64,000 bases of DNA from Durusdinium trenchii (GCA_963970005.1 CAXAMN010018668.1:36464-100463); one strand, 5' to 3'. Counted from the stretch's first letter, positions 20,861 to 32,993 are shown. Made by a program: numbers and translations. Notes: generated from the letters alone by a model not told the origin.

Positions 20861-22760
20861 TCAAGGAAAATAGAAACAATTGTGGCACCTACCTGCTGCC
20901 TTTTGATCAACCAAGAAGTGCTGGACCGTTGCTTCCAACTGAGATCAAGAAAAATGAGGGTGGGGTGCAGTATAGAAACTAGGTGGGGGGGTGGCACAAA
21001 GGATGAACCAGAGGATCCGGTAGGAACTTTTGTCAAAATGCAAGACTAGGCAGGATAAATGATGGGGTAGGTAGAAGTCAGGAAAGTGGATGGATACATA
21101 GCAAAAAAGGAGGGTAGGACAACAGGTAAAGTGTATCCAGCATAGGAAAGATTGTAGAGAATTGTTCTTTTAGTCTTCCGAAAAAAAAAAAAAAAAAAAA
21201 ACACTGTAACCAGTGAAATTTCAAGAATGCGGCTTACCATGTATATATACACATATACACGTAGCCGGTTTGTTACGCTATTGTCGAGAATGTATGCAAG
21301 TGCAAATGCACACATCGACAACATATTGTGTGCAAATGTCAGCATATATATATATGTACAATATAATAACAATAGTATAACATAACTATATATATGATAT
21401 ATGTATATGTATACACTAACACATTATGTATATAGCCGTGCAACATGTGCATCTATACTACTCTGTCGAGTTCAAACAAAACATCCACTCAGAACTTAGA
21501 CTCTTAGGAGTGAACCGGCATGTAGCAGTCTTTGAGCTCTCCAAATTGAGCAAAATGTTTCTCCAAGTGTTCCTGAGTTCAGCAAAGGCTAATGGCTAAT
21601 GGTATCATCAGATGGTTCCTGTACTACGTCTATTCAAGTCGTTAAACTTTGTTTTGCTATATCAACCAATTCAGAAGAACCTTCTGGTCCATTTTGCTTT
21701 GTTTCTTTAAGGGTCTGCTTTTCCACTCGCTGCCAAAGCACGGCCTCCGCTGGCTTTGGTTGCATGTGCTGTTACTTAAACACGACCACGAGACACCAAG
21801 GGCTGCAGTCCGTACAACATGTGCTTGCGGGATAGCGACATGACATCTGAGCTGCGTATTGATTGGACAAGTCAGAAAAATAACTGGAACTCATTCATTG
21901 TTCGACTTGCTTGGTGAATCTTAGTCACAAGGCCTCCTTCTCAAAGGCATGCAAATTCTACCACAGAGCCAATCACTATCCATCACTACTCAAACTACAC
22001 TGCTGATTCTAAGGTCCTGGCTCGGTTCAAAGTGGGCGGTATTCGAGTCACGAAGAGCCGGTCGGCCTGCACTGGCACCTGTCCGGTCTTCATGTGACTG
22101 CGGCCTCCATGTATTTACTTAGGGTTTGGGGTTTATGGTATGGCCTCCAACTTAGCTACTAGCAATGGCCTCCAATCTAATAGGAATGGCATCCCCAGAC
22201 TCTACTTGCAACGTGTTTCTTGTGGATTTCCTCTTGGATAGTAGCCTCTTCAAAAGGCTATGGGCTATTGAGGCTATTGGCAATTGGTGGCTTAATCCCC
22301 AGACTAATAGCAGTTTTGATTACTCTATGACTCTATGAGTACAAGTTGATCATTTGAAGAAATGCGGTGCTTCACTGTGTCTTGCGAAGCACCAAGTGTG
22401 CAACCCCGCAGCTAGGATCGGATACGCTACTCTCTACGAACGTACAAAGGGTCCAACAGAGCCAAGCACAAAAGCAATCACTCGAGTCTTTGAAAACGTA
22501 TGAAGTCTGTTCGGACGGACAATCAACACATATCAACACTGTTTATCTCCGATGTAATTAAGCTTGGACTTCTGTTCGACACTTTAAATACTGGGTCTCC
22601 CGGGCAGGAGCTGCTCCCTGGCAGGAGCTTCAACTTGAAACATACTGGACCCTCCCTCTTCTGCGAGCGTCAAACCTGTGTGACTTTGTGATCCCGCGCA
22701 AATGTCAGTCAAAAGAGCAAACGGACGAAGTGGGTGGCAAGAAATGGGAAGACACATCTA
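20861..22760. other. No confident gene; simple repeats
   Basis: There is an A run at about 21181-21200 and an AT-rich stretch at 21240-21440 with repeated TATATATG words. The rest contains only short frames, and nothing can be identified. Confidence 0.5.
22136..22195 (+). repeat. GCGATGGCCTCCAACCTA minisatellite, degenerate copies
   Basis: Three imperfect copies of (GC)(G/A)ATGGCCTCCAA(C/T)(C/T)TA occur. The family recurs at 28093-28120 (reverse), 43091-43174, 48673-48713 and 62541-62630. Confidence 0.8.
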
Positions 22761-22894
22761 TTGCTCAAAGGGTGCAAGGCTTTTGGGGCGGGAAATGGCA
22801 TTGTGGACGTCTGGCAGTTTGGCAGGTGGGGCCGTAGCTGCCGATCTGATTTCCCAGAACTCCCAAACATTCACCACCAAACGTATGTGAGGAG

Positions 22895-23127
22895 CTGCTG
22901 ACCTGCTTGAGAGGAACCGGGGCAGAGAACGCTGACTTTGCAGGGGCAGCGTTCTTCCTCCACTGAGTTTGTGCCACCGTGGGTGCCTGCCGGTGGTAAC
23001 CAAATGTGATCTCAGCCACTGGGCTAAACCCAAGACTATAGCGGACAAGTGAGAACAGGAGAAAGCAGGCGGCATCCAACAGAAAGTAACCAAACGAAAG
23101 GTGAACCAATAGCACGCAGCATGACAT
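22895..23127 (-). CDS. Possible exon with a membrane segment
   Basis: From ATG at 23127 the minus strand reads VHLSFGYFLLDAACFLLFSL, a likely membrane span, then SPVAEITFGYHRQAPTV and AFSAPVPLKQ. It reaches CAG|GT at about 22902, a possible donor. A start ATG, a hydrophobic helix and a donor are weak evidence for a first exon. I cannot assign a family. Confidence 0.25.
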
Positions 23128-23663
23128 GGTTTATGTAAATTACACCATAAATATCATAACCTCCAACTCATTTGCGCTCCCACCTGCGATCCACCTCCAA
23201 TGGATCATCTCCGTCGCTCCCTCTTTCGCTCCCTCTGTGGGTGTCAGGAGTGGCCGGAGCTCACGGAACGCCAACCATAAGGAGGCACTAAACCAGAAAA
23301 GCAACATTGAGACCTCCTACTAGTATCAGAAAAGGGCCAACACCAACACACGGTGTTTAGCTACAGCGAGAAGACTCCTGAGAAGATCATTTTCACCAAA
23401 GTTGTCTTTAAAATACATTAGGAGTATTCAGGTGGATGTAAGTTTCGCTGCAGCTTCGCACGTTTTCACGGCGTAGTTTTCAACATGAAGTTTGTGACAG
23501 AAGTTTCTGTAGGTATGATCAATTGCCGACTAGTTTGGTCTCTAAGTGTACATCATTGTACATCAGGTACTGTACATCATCTTGTGCTGCGTTACATACA
23601 TCAACACCTCAAATAACTCAAAGCTTCAAAGGAAAATGAACCACATCATTGTACGTCGCAATC

Positions 23664-24347
23664 ATGAGGAACGTCCCAACTTTGGGACCCACCCCAGCGC
23701 CAACCCTCGAGAAGCAAGTTCAACGCGAAGTGTGCAAAGCTTTGTACCCAGTTCCTCCCTATTGGGGCCCGCAACAGCAGGTAATTGACCATCCCGGCAC
23801 CTCGCCCGGCTTGGGAATTGCAACATCCACCACCACCTGTCGGAGACAAATCATTGTGGGCGTGTGTCAAATCTGCAGAAACTCACCGTCTGATAAAAGT
23901 GCCCAAATTAAACACAGGTGGCCATTCTCATGTCCAACAAATCTCAATTGCAAATACAGGTCAGGATTGGGCAGGGATAAGCAGGTAAGCCATGCTCAAG
24001 TAAAGCATCTGAATGTGAAGGTCTGCATGATTCGCCATACCTGCTTTGCCCTTTCTGTCGGCGTGGCGTCAAGCATTGGACGACAACTCCATGTGGTTTG
24101 TAGCTGGATTTTCTCCAAACTCTCTACCTCCGGTGTGCATTTGGCGGATGATGATGATGTTGCCCCTTTTACACAAAAACTCTGCAACAAGCTCTCTTCG
24201 GGTAGATCTTGCCCCAAAGAGCCCTGTGGGAGAAGCGAGGTGGAGAAAGGCAAGAAGGGGCCAGGAAGGGAAAGCTTCTCAGTTCCATACAGCAAAGGAA
24301 AACACCTCATCGCTGCCGATGCCCTCGATGCGCCTCGTGTCCGTTGA
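23664..24347 (+). CDS. Possible multi-exon gene, unidentified
   Basis: The first exon candidate 23664-23780 starts with ATG, encodes MRNVPTLGPTPAPTLEKQVQ and CKALYPVPPYWGPQQQ, and ends CAG|GTAATT in phase 0. Later open segments include ACVKSAETHRLIKVPKLNTG (another frame, about 23870-23930) and a stretch ending YSKGKHLIAADALDAPRVR at 24347, with a possible donor CAG|GTAAGC at 23983. The joins are not proven. No domain is recognised. Confidence 0.3.
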   Translation: MRNVPTLGPTPAPTLEKQVQREVCKALYPVPPYWGPQQQVIDHPGTSPGLGIATSTTTCRRQIIVGVCQICRNSPSDKSAQIKHRWPFSCPTNLNCKYRSGLGRDKQVSHAQVKHLNVKVCMIRHTCFALSVGVASSIGRQLHVVCSWIFSKLSTSGVHLADDDDVAPFTQKLCNKLSSGRSCPKEPCGRSEVEKGKKGPGRESFSVPYSKGKHLIAADALDAPRVR

Positions 24348-24479
24348 TGATATGAGATTGCTCTTGCCTTATAGCCACCTGCGAGCTGAGTCCAAGTTAC
24401 CCCGGCTGCTGTGGAAGAAAAGTGCTTCCTCCCAAAGCAAGTGTTGTTCGTAGTTGCGAGTGGTTTACAGTAGAAGACT

Positions 24480-25895
24480 GGCAGTTAGAATATAGAATCA
24501 ATGATTTAGCTATTTAATGACATCCCAACTTAGAGAAGCCTGGTAGAGGCACTGCATTTTCAATATCACAGTTAGAATGTGGCATGCAATACACCGTTGG
24601 CAACACCATAAAACAAACACATCTCAAGCAAACACCAAAAACATGCACTTACCACTAACAAGATTTAAACACAGACTGTGCAGTCAAAACGGTCTTTGCC
24701 CGCTTTCCTTCGCAGCTTACAATGAGCCAAGAGCGTAGCAAACACATCACTGACATCACTTTAGATATGCAATGCTGGAGCGATGCAAGCCTTCAAAGCT
24801 TATGGACTCCTACCCCAAGCAAAAGTGCAGTATATGTTCTTCACGTTTTGAGCTGGCCTGGGCTGCGGATGCGTCTGCAAAGGAGACGAAAGCCATGCCC
24901 TGTGCAAAGCTTGTACTGAAACCCAATCTCAGCTGAATGCTTAAATAGGTACAGCGTGGCAAAGCCACATCAGATGTTGGTTGGTGGAATGACCATGGAA
25001 TTGCCCAACGCGACGAAGGCAATAAAAATCTGGGGCCCTGGGAAATCCCACGGTATCTGAGCATCGTCGCTTCTACTCACTCACTCGCATCAGAGTGCCT
25101 TGTGTCCGGGCCGCCCAGGGTAGCCAGGCAAATACACATCGGTCGTGATACCGAACTGTGCAAAGTGCTTGGCGACATCCTGGCGTACGAATGGATATGC
25201 AAGGCCATATCAGGTGTAGGCCAAATCATCGAGCTCCAACCTAAATAGTTCTTCATAGCTCCTCCCCACAACATAAGGAAGAATGAGCAAAGCATTACCA
25301 ATTTTGTGGGCTTTGGAAGAAATTGGCGACCAGTGCGAATTCGTGACCTACTCCTTGTGCTTGAAGAGCCTTAAGATGACAACGCAAATTAAACCTAAGC
25401 CTATGCTACTGATGCTGGTTCATGCCCACTCAGGGGTTCACTCTTATTTGCACTGGATTTATACGTATTGTATAACGAGGGTCAGTAGATTTCCTCCAAG
25501 CGATTCCGAGCCCTAGCTTACCATGCAGCTGAACATGTCCTTGGCGCACAGCCGTATCTCTAATAGCATCTGACTAACGTAGTGCTTGTCTGCTTGTGCG
25601 AGCTAACCTGTCCTCTTCGTGCCAGCTTGCTGCAGCTTGAAACTACGTGACTATAGCTTTTTCAGGGGAAAGGTTGATGATGAGGAGAATGCCCCCAACA
25701 TCCCTAAGCTTCCAAAAGCTCTTTTGGGTTCCCAACTCCCCCCAAATCTGCATATGCAGTTTCGGTATCGATTGGTACACAGTTGGCTGAACAGCTTGTT
25801 CAAAGCTGTTCCTTTTTTAATCAAAAAAAAACAGTCGATTTCTTTTGGCAGCTGAAGCGGCAGTCCCAGTTTCGGGCTGAATTGGTACAGTGGTA
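24480..25895. other. No confident gene
   Basis: Short frames only. A phrase like GTTTCGGTATCGATTGGTAC at 25759 is echoed by GTTTCGGGCTGAATTGGTAC at 25869. Nothing else is supported. Confidence 0.45.
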
Positions 25896-25915
25896 GTAAA
25901 GTAGCGATGCCCTTT

Positions 25916-25985
25916 GCTACTAGTAGCGATGCTCATTACTAGTAGCTTCTTGCTACTAGTAGTCATGCCAGGAGCTACTAGTAGC
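25916..25985. repeat. GCTACTAGTAGC palindromes
   Basis: The 12-base perfect palindrome GCTACTAGTAGC occurs at 25916-25927 and 25974-25985, with a one-base variant at 25952-25963. They are joined by GATGC and CTTCTT spacers. Confidence 0.9.
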
Positions 25986-27324
25986 TTCTTGCCACTATAA
26001 CAAATTGATGTTAGATAATTTTAGACAATCTAATTATGTCACAAGCAAAATGAGAGTTCCAATGCATGCAACCCCAGCCAAGCCTCTTGAGTGATATCGG
26101 GTGGAATCTTCGTAACAAAGAGCCTGGCCGAAAGCTTGCACTAAAACAAGCATAAACATGCTATTTAGCTGTATCCAGCAGTACGACAGTCACTGAACCT
26201 TCATGGTAGAACTTGAGAAAAGCATGGCCCCCTAGCAGTCGACAACACGTTTTGCTACAAGAGAAAAGCAATGGTTCCTGCCTGGTCTCTTCACCCGTCA
26301 AGTTGCTGAAAGTTGCATGTTGGCTCATGAGGACAAAGGCAGCTACTTTGTTGTGTAGACTGAGGGTTACACGTAGCAACCAAGCTACGATAAGTAACAC
26401 TTGGATGAAACGGATTACTCCAAAATCAAACTATTCCATACTATTCCAAGCTCAAATCCTAAATCTTGATCACAACCCCACCATGAATCTCGTCTCTATT
26501 GCATTCGTTTAACTTTGCCGTTGCTAGCTACGAGTACGTCATTGCCAAACAAACTCATGGTAGGCGAGCAACAACTTGACGGCAATTGTCGACATAATAT
26601 GTCGATGCTTTGCATGAAACAGCTCCAACGTGGCCACTGACAAATGTCGGGCCAACCACAACGAGCAAATATGTTATGTTTGGAGTTTACAGTATGCCCA
26701 CATATATATATATATATATATCCATATATGTGATTGCTTGGTCCAAGCGCGCGATTTCTGCTGGGGCCCTTTTGAACTGCCATATCTGATGAGTCAGTAG
26801 AGGTCCATCGCCTCTACGCGGGTTCGACCTTGTTTCACCAGTACTCGTGGCAGCTGCACAGGGTCAAACGTCATCTACCCCTTTCCAAGGTTTGAGCCCA
26901 GTCAGTGTGTATGAGCTCGAGTCCAAAAAGCGCCATTAAACCTGCTGCATCCTACCGTAGTTCAGGGTGAATGCCCAAGTGTCCTATTAAGTTCCTAGGT
27001 TTCGAGATTCGAGATTCGCTTGTCCTCAGCAACACAAAGCGAACACATCATCTGGACCAGCAGTCTTACTAACTCCCGCTAAACCATGGCAGTCGTTCGG
27101 TACATTAGCCTTCCTCGTCGTGTGTCCATGTCTTCGCTGGTAGCAGACTGTAAGACCCTGTGCGTTTCATGAGCCCAAGGAGAGCATGATCTGGCAGACT
27201 GTGGCGTTCAGGATTCTTTGAACCTGGGAGCCGGTAGGAACCATCATACCACACCAGCACATTGGATCTTTTTAGTGGCGATAGAGCAATCGCAATAGTG
27301 CATGATACTGACACTCCGTGATAC

Positions 27325-27460
27325 CTTCTGGCTGATGTAACACTTGTTGTAGGTCTCTGTCACCTCTGCTCGACCATTCTTGTAGGCCTTTTGAAGATGC
27401 TTGGGGCTTGGGGTCCATTGGGGCACCTCTTGCGCCTGTGATGCCCTTGTTGGGGTGATC
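27325..27460 (-). CDS. Possible internal exon, unidentified
   Basis: The minus strand is open through EVPQWTPSPKHLQKAYKNGR and AEVTETYNKCYISQK, then meets a strong donor AAG|GTATCA at 27325/27324. The composition and the donor favour a real exon. The family is not recognised. The neighbouring stretch 26010-27320 shows only simple repeats (an AT run at 26702-26720) and short frames. Confidence 0.3.
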
Positions 27461-27600
27461 CGTCCTAGTAGCGTCCTTGCTCCTAGTAGCGATGCCCTTT
27501 GTTCCTAGTAGCATTCTTGCTATATACTAGTAGTTATGCCAGGAGCTACTATGAGCTACTAATAGCTTCTGGTTACTAGTAGCGATGCCCTTTGTTTCTG
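27460..27600. repeat. CCTAGTAGCG / CTACTAGTAG repeat block
   Basis: It has the same words as the 18.4 kb minisatellite (CCTAGTAGCGTCCTTGCTCC, CCTAGTAGCGATGCC), followed by GCCAGGAGCTACTATGAGCT and TACTAGTAGCGATGCCC. Confidence 0.85.
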
Positions 27601-28334
27601 CTAATAAACCCAATGACCTAGCCCCTCTCTCCTTACACATCTTTAGTATCAAATTTGTTGCCATGTCTACAAGCCCTCATTTGGTCATTGGTCTATGGTG
27701 ATGTCTCGGAGCAAACCGCTTTGTGGTAAAGAAAGTGAAATCCTTCATGGAGGCTTCATGTGTCATCTCACTTGCTCTCTTTTTGAGGCCCACGCCATCT
27801 GTCATGAGCGGTGCTTCAAAGGATGAAAGAAATTGCTCAAACATGTTGAGTTCATACGATCAATCACTGCTTTGTCAAACTGAGGGCTCTACCCCGGTAG
27901 CATCAGGTAGAGTCAATGACGCGTTTTCATTTTTGTAGCCCCAACCTAGTGTAGCCTAGCCATACCTAGACACTCTCGGCCCCCAGGCAACATCCATGCG
28001 CCATCGTCCTGATCCACCACAGCAAGTCCGGGCACCTCATCGAAGCGAGTCACAGCTTTTCTTGTTCCTTCTAATCTCTCCCAATATAGTTTGCTATTAG
28101 GTTGGAGGCCATCGCTATTAGAAACAAACATAGCGGACAGGAAATACGGGCAACTATATACATATCCAGTGTCTGCTGGATGGCTTCCTCATCGATTGAT
28201 CAACATCTCCTGGAGGAGGCCAGCTCCTTTGCATCATGAAGCCTTCGCATATCTTCACATGAAAGGTTGTAAAAGCCAAAAGAGAGCGTACTCAGTGTAT
28301 GTGTTGACCATTTTGCCTTGTACTTGTAACAATT

Positions 28335-28690
28335 TTGAAATCTATCTGCATCTGTTGCATCTGTTTCCTTACCAAAGGTTCCCGGTTGAGAAACTTGGCT
28401 GAGGAGCTGAGAGATCAGGCCATCATTAAACACCTTGTTGTTACATGCAGCAAATCAAACAATATTACAACTCTTCAAACATGTGAAAGGAACATGCACA
28501 AAGCCTTTACAGCTTTTGTCCATCGAATCATGTTCAACATCCTGAGGCAAAGCAAATTTGGCACCCCTGGTCTGAGTATTGCTGAAAGGGCTGTCCCTAT
28601 GAGTTCGATGACGGCTTGGGATTGTCACATGATAGGGCTCAACAAAAAGTTCCAAAGCATCAACTTGATGATGATGATGACGATGATGAC
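28335..28690 (+). CDS. Possible exon, strand uncertain
   Basis: The plus strand reads NLAEELRDQAIIKHLVVTCS, NNITTLQTCERNMHKAFTAF and HRIMFNILRQSKFGTPGLSI without a stop. The minus strand over 28655-28455 is also open and protein-like (AKFALPQDVEHDSMDKSCKG). One of the two is probably coding; I cannot decide which. No family is recognised. Confidence 0.25.
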
Positions 28691-28856
28691 TAACCCTTGC
28701 ATATTTTGGAGGACATGCAAAAACACATTATATACATTACATATGTCCAAAATCAAATCGTACCATCATACAACCTAAAATAAAAACACAACTCTGTGTT
28801 TTGGATTTGTATGGATTTCTATTCACTCAGATTGAGCAAACTATAGCAACCCGGCT

Positions 28857-29140
28857 TTGTCAACCCAAACCAGTTCTCGACTTCTCCCTCGGCATCTGGG
28901 AAATTGGGGCTGGTTGAATGGCGCTGCTTGTAGGCCAATCAAATCGATGAAGCTCCTGCAGTGCAAGAAGGTAATCCGGCGTCTCATGGATACTGAAGCA
29001 AACCTCTTTGTTTCAGGACCTCCCCATGAACCCTGCTTTTCTGAGGTTCAGAGTTCATCAAAAGGAACCAGGCCCAACAAGTGCTTCTGATCACCACCAT
29101 CTTTTCCACCATCATTTCTTCCCTTCCGTACCTCATCGGT
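28857..29140 (+). CDS. Possible last two exons of a gene
   Basis: The frame from 28857 ends RPIKSMKLLQCKK at AAG|GTAATC (28970/28971). A 46-base GT-AG intron would end at TTTCAG (29016). The next exon opens in phase with DLPMNPAFLRFRVHQKEPGP and a His-rich tail to a stop near 29140. The matching phases support the join; the very short intron and lack of family keep confidence low. Confidence 0.3.
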
Positions 29141-29159
29141 GAGGTGACGCTGCTGGAGG

Positions 29160-30240
29160 TCTTGAGCAAAACGTAGGACGTCGGACTGGACTCCCGGCCT
29201 CACGGATGGGACAGTCTTTCTGTGGTCCTTGGATGCTTAAAAGAAAGTAGAAGGGGCTTAGACAGTCCTTACCTTTTTTTCCCTTTATTTTGTTTGGTCA
29301 CTCTAATTTGAGATGAAACCAAAAGGGGGTCCTAACATCAGCAAAGGACATTGATCCTGTCAACATTCCACGATGCAGGGTCTAGCTGCTAGCTGTAGGC
29401 TGCTCAATATAGCGGAGGACAGCCTGGGAGAAACATGAGAGAAGATCCACACAGGACTTTTTTAACGGTGGTTTGGGGTTGCGCTTTGAGTTTGGCATGC
29501 TACAAGCTACAAAGGGTCCCGGAATCAATTTTGGACTTTTGCCGTTTCTTGTCTGTAAATTTTCTCGTTTTGGTTGCTGGTATGGCTGGAAATGCAGATT
29601 TCCTGGCGTGCTCGTTTTGTGAACCTTGGAGTGCACTTTGGGAAGCACGAAGCGCTGATCTTAACATCTGTATAGGTCTCATGGCAAAAGAGTGGTAGCC
29701 CTTAGCATCGACCGTTGTGGGTTGTGATGGTGTTATGTCACAATTCAACTGTTTTTTTAAAACTGATTTTGGCGGGCTGGCGCGGCGTGGCCGAGAAAGT
29801 CAGACGCACGGCCTCACCACTGACAGACGCGGTTGGACGCTGTGGCCGAACACCCACGAATGCCTGGTACAGCTTGGGCGGCTGAAGTCTGAAGTTGTTC
29901 TTATTTTGGATAGATTCAAAGAACTGTTCGATTACTGGAAGCGCGCTGGCTTGCAAAAGGTATCCTACGGTTTAACCTCTACATTTTAACCTCGGGTGGC
30001 TCGCAGAAGATATACTATATTGGAAGGGTCCCTTTCCTTCTCACAAATTTTACCTTGGCAGTGCTTTGTAAACCTCACTGATCTAAGAGTCCAAGTCTGT
30101 TGTCAAATTGCCAAAGCCTGGTGGCCCTTAGCATCCTTAATCAAAAGCGACATGACATTTGTCTTCATGCCATGGTGAGGAGCCTGTTGCCATGGTCGTG
30201 GGTCTTGTGGTTCTCGACTTTGTTTGTGGATCCTCGGGCT
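29160..30240. other. No confident gene; a diverged duplicated phrase
   Basis: The phrase GTGGTAGCCCTTAGCATC (29691) recurs as CTGGTGGCCCTTAGCATC (30118). Several mid-length frames overlap on both strands without a clear winner. Nothing is identified. Confidence 0.4.
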
Positions 30241-30270
30241 GTGTGCTGTGATTGTGTGTTGTGTGTTGTT

Positions 30271-30301
<31 letters not shown>

Positions 30302-30872
30302 TTGTTGTTGTCGTGTGCTGTGGTTGTTGTTGTTGGTAGAGACAAAAACAGCTGCCCAACATAGTTCTCACATGTTGCAAGTCAGGGATTTCAAAGGGAC
30401 ACTGTTTGAAGCGATATTAGTAGCTGGACTTCTTGTCGTTGTGGTACTCAAGTCTTGGTTAGTCTCTTTCTTGTTTTTTGATGTTTTTGGGGGTGTTGTT
30501 CTGGAGGGGGGGGGTCAAAAAACAACAACGGGGCTGCAGATTTTGTTTCAACGGGGGGGTAGAGATAACAACATCTTTTGAGGGGGGGGTCCAAAAAAAC
30601 AACAACGGGGCTGCAGTTTTTGTCTCTTGGATGTGGTAGAGGTTCTATGTTGTTGTTTACAGAGGCTTAGCTGACCGGACTACTACTACTACTACTGCTA
30701 CTACGGCTACTACTGCTACTAATGCTACTGCTACTGCCACTACCACTACCACTACCACTACCACTACGACTACTACTACTACTACTACTACGACTACCAC
30801 TACCACTACCACTACCACTACCACTACCACTACCACTACTACGACCACTACAACAACGACTACTACTAGTAC
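30241..30872. repeat. Simple-repeat block: (TTG)n, G-runs, (ACT/CCA)n
   Basis: A TTG-rich run lies at 30267-30330. Two copies of CAAAAAACAACAACGGGGCTG-like phrases with G8 runs lie at about 30508-30550 and 30580-30620. An (ACT)/(ACC) triplet array covers 30680-30870 and ends at the first U unit. Long open frames of Val, Leu, Ser or Gly here are repeat translations. Confidence 0.9.
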
Positions 30873-31458
30873 TACCGTAGATGGACGAAATATTCAAACC
30901 CTTTCAACCACGTGGACCCCTTCTACCCCAAAGCTCAATGTTAGAGGTCTTGCAAGAATGTTTCGGCGAATGGACGAAACAAATCAAACCCTGGAAACAC
31001 AAATTCAATCAAGTTATGTTCAACATTGACCTTTGGGGGTCAGGGGTTGGCGACAGCTATTGGTACATGGGTTTGAATATTTGGTCCATCTACTGTCTAA
31101 AGGTGTGACGTTTGCATATTTCTGGCTCGTAAGTATCAAGTCTAACATCTTCATCCATAGTACTCTGCGTTTTAATCTTCTGTGCTCAACAACACTTTCA
31201 CATCGACACGTTGCGAGCGAGGANNNNNNNNNNAGATAGCTTATCTTTTTGTTTCAACAAAACTTACCAGAAACACTTTTTTCCTGGCAGGGCCACGAGA
31301 AAGTGCAAAAGGCACTGGAAAAGGCACCGGAAAGGCACTGGAAAGGGACTGGGAACAGACACAGCACATGGCAACAGTAAGAACAGTAGCTGGAACCGCC
31401 CGGCATCACTTGAAAACAACACACGCATGTGAGGTCTCCGGTCGCCGGCCACACCCAG
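30873..31458 (+). repeat. U repeat unit 1 (uninterrupted, with assembly gap)
   Basis: The unit starts TACCGTAGATGGACGAAATA and ends CACACCCAG. It contains a 75-codon frame from ATG 30881 (DEIFKPFQPRGPLLPQSSML ... GDSYWYMGLNIWSIYCLKV) that is nearly identical in units 1 and 2. It carries one intact copy of GTTTTAAT at 31169-31176, the site that is duplicated around the 9.6 kb element in unit 2. The gap at 31224-31233 replaces sequence equivalent to 41421-41593. The frame may be an old exon or chance; no family is recognised. Confidence 0.85.
31224..31233. other. Assembly gap (10 N)
   Basis: It falls in the left arm of the long hairpin of the U unit; compared with the other copy, about 173 bases are missing. 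Inverted repeats commonly break short-read assemblies. Confidence 0.95.
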
Positions 31459-31762
31459 TACCGTAGATGGACGAAATATTCAAACCCTTTCAACCACGTG
31501 GACCCCTTCTACCCCAAAGCTCAATGTTAGAGGTCTTGCAAGAATGTTTCGGCGAATGGACGAAACAAATCCAACCCTGGAAACACAAATTCAATCAAGT
31601 TATGTTCAACATTGACCTTTGGGGGTCAGGGGTTGGCGACAGTTATTGGTGCATGGGTTTGAATATTTGGTCCATCTACTGTCTAAAGGTGTGACGTTTG
31701 CATATTTTTGGCTCGTAAGTATCAAGTCTAACATCTTCATCCATAGTACTCTGTGTTTTAAT
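31459..31762 (+). repeat. U repeat unit 2, left part (interrupted by the 9.6 kb element)
   Basis: It matches 30873-31176 over its full 304 bases with about five substitutions, then stops at GTTTTAAT where the element begins. The rest of the unit resumes at 41374. Confidence 0.9.
31755..31762 (+). repeat. Target-site duplication, left copy
   Basis: GTTTTAAT directly precedes the element end TTAGATGTT. The identical octamer follows the other end at 41366-41373, and only one copy is present in the uninterrupted unit (31169-31176). Confidence 0.9.
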
Positions 31763-31771
31763 TTAGATGTT
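31763..31771 (+). repeat. Left terminal inverted repeat of the 9.6 kb element
   Basis: TTAGATGTT is the perfect reverse complement of 41357-41365. Two of the next few positions also match (TTTTT against CTCAG), but the strict repeat is nine bases. Confidence 0.85.
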
Positions 31772-31814
31772 TTTAAAGGCTCTGAGGTTCCAGGCATCCC
31801 CTGCACACCTCTAA

Positions 31815-32160
31815 CATTCTTAGGTTGTTTCAAAAATTGTTTAATTGTTTCTAAAATTGTTTCTAAAATTGTTTTAATTGTTTGTAAAATTGTTCTAAAA
31901 TTGTTTTAATTGTTTGTAAAATTGTTCTAAACTTGTTTAATTGTTTCTGAAATTGTTTCTAAAGTTATTTTAATTGTTTGTAACATTTTTCGAACATTGT
32001 TTAATTGTTTCTAAAATTGTTTCTAAAATTGTTTAATTGTTTCTAAAATTGTTCTAAAGTTATTTAATTGTTTCTAAAATTGTTTCTAAACTTGCTTAAG
32101 TGTTTCACAAACTGTTTCTAAAATTGTTTGATTGTTTCAAGCATCGTTTGTAGCATTGGA
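31815..32160. repeat. Left subterminal TTGTTTCTAAAATTG array
   Basis: About twenty copies of AATTGTTT(C/G)TAAAATTG and close variants are present. In reverse complement the words resemble the AACAATGTTATAAAC array at the other end, so the two ends face each other as diverged inverted arrays. Confidence 0.9.
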
Positions 32161-32390
32161 AAGATCGTCAAATTGCCTCTTAAATTGTGAAATCAGTTGG
32201 ATCATTTGGATATATAGCGGTTTGTAAGTTTGAAATACTTGTCGTTATTGTTTGAACATGTGGAGAAAGCATGCTTTGCAAACATGACCGAATCAGCGAA
32301 CGGCGCCAATCAGCGAACGCACTTTTTCATTCAAACTGGCGGCCAGCAAGTCATCAAGCAAAACCTTAGCCTTAGCCCATCTCCCTACCT

Positions 32391-32505
32391 GGCCAGTGGC
32401 CTTGGCTGCCGTTTCTTCAACAAAGCCAGTGCAGCCATGGAATCTCCACTACCTGGCCAGTGGCCTTGGCTGCCGTTGCTTCAACAAAGCCACTGCAGCC
32501 AAGGC
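32391..32505. repeat. 64-bp near-perfect tandem duplication
   Basis: ACCTGGCCAGTGGCCTTGGC begins both copies, near 32388 and 32452; they differ at a few positions. It lies at the distal end of the element's gene and includes two of the GGCCNNNGGCC palindromes. Confidence 0.85.
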
Positions 32506-32735
32506 AGTTGCCACATCTTCTGAGCCGGGATCACTTGCATCGTCTCGTCGAGGAATCCATGGGAGGGACGCGACCCCAGCTTGGAACATGGCCATAGCCA
32601 CTGGGAGCGCCATGGCGTTGCCGGCAAGGTCTTGGAGGAAAGAATGAGAAGAGCAAGCAGCAGGCAGGCTGCATTTATCTTGAAGGTCTTGGAGGAGCAA
32701 AATGGGAAAGCCTTGAAACATCAGACCTTCCTCAC

Positions 32736-32945
32736 CTACCATGAGCCGCTGGCGCGACTCCATCCACAGCTGCTGCCCTGGCAGCATGGTCGGCGCCAGC
32801 TGTTTGGGGCTACATTCTCTTTGCCAGCTGACAAAGCCTCCACGTCCAAAGCCTTGACAGCTCTCAGGTTCAGGAGAATACGGCTTTCAATCTCTGCCAA
32901 GACAAACTCACCAAGTTGCTCTGACCCTATGGCAGCTTGCAAGCT
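32736..32945 (-). CDS. Element gene, exon J (distal)
   Basis: After a 48-base GT-AG intron (32993-32946, phase 0 on both sides) the frame reads SLQAAIGSEQLGEFVLAEIE and RILLNLRAVKALDVEALSAG, then loses coding character and stops at 32736. An overlapping frame (32787-32449) could carry the true end, with FPILLLQDLQDK. It is helical with no catalytic motif. It completes the long minus-strand gene of the element. Confidence 0.45.
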   Translation of the reverse strand, partial: SLQAAIGSEQLGEFVLAEIESRILLNLRAVKALDVEALSAGKENVAPNSWRRPCCQGSSCGWSRASGSW

Positions 32946-32993
32946 CTTCATAGAAGGTTTGCTCAGCAGGACTGCTCATAAAACTTGTCATAC

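Noticed and set aside
26805-26840. tRNA T-arm-like GGGTTCGACC
   Set aside because: The flanks do not pair as a T stem and no cloverleaf can be drawn.
30657-30897. Long open frames of Val or Ser/Gly on the minus strand
   Set aside because: They are translations of the (ACT/ACC)n microsatellite.
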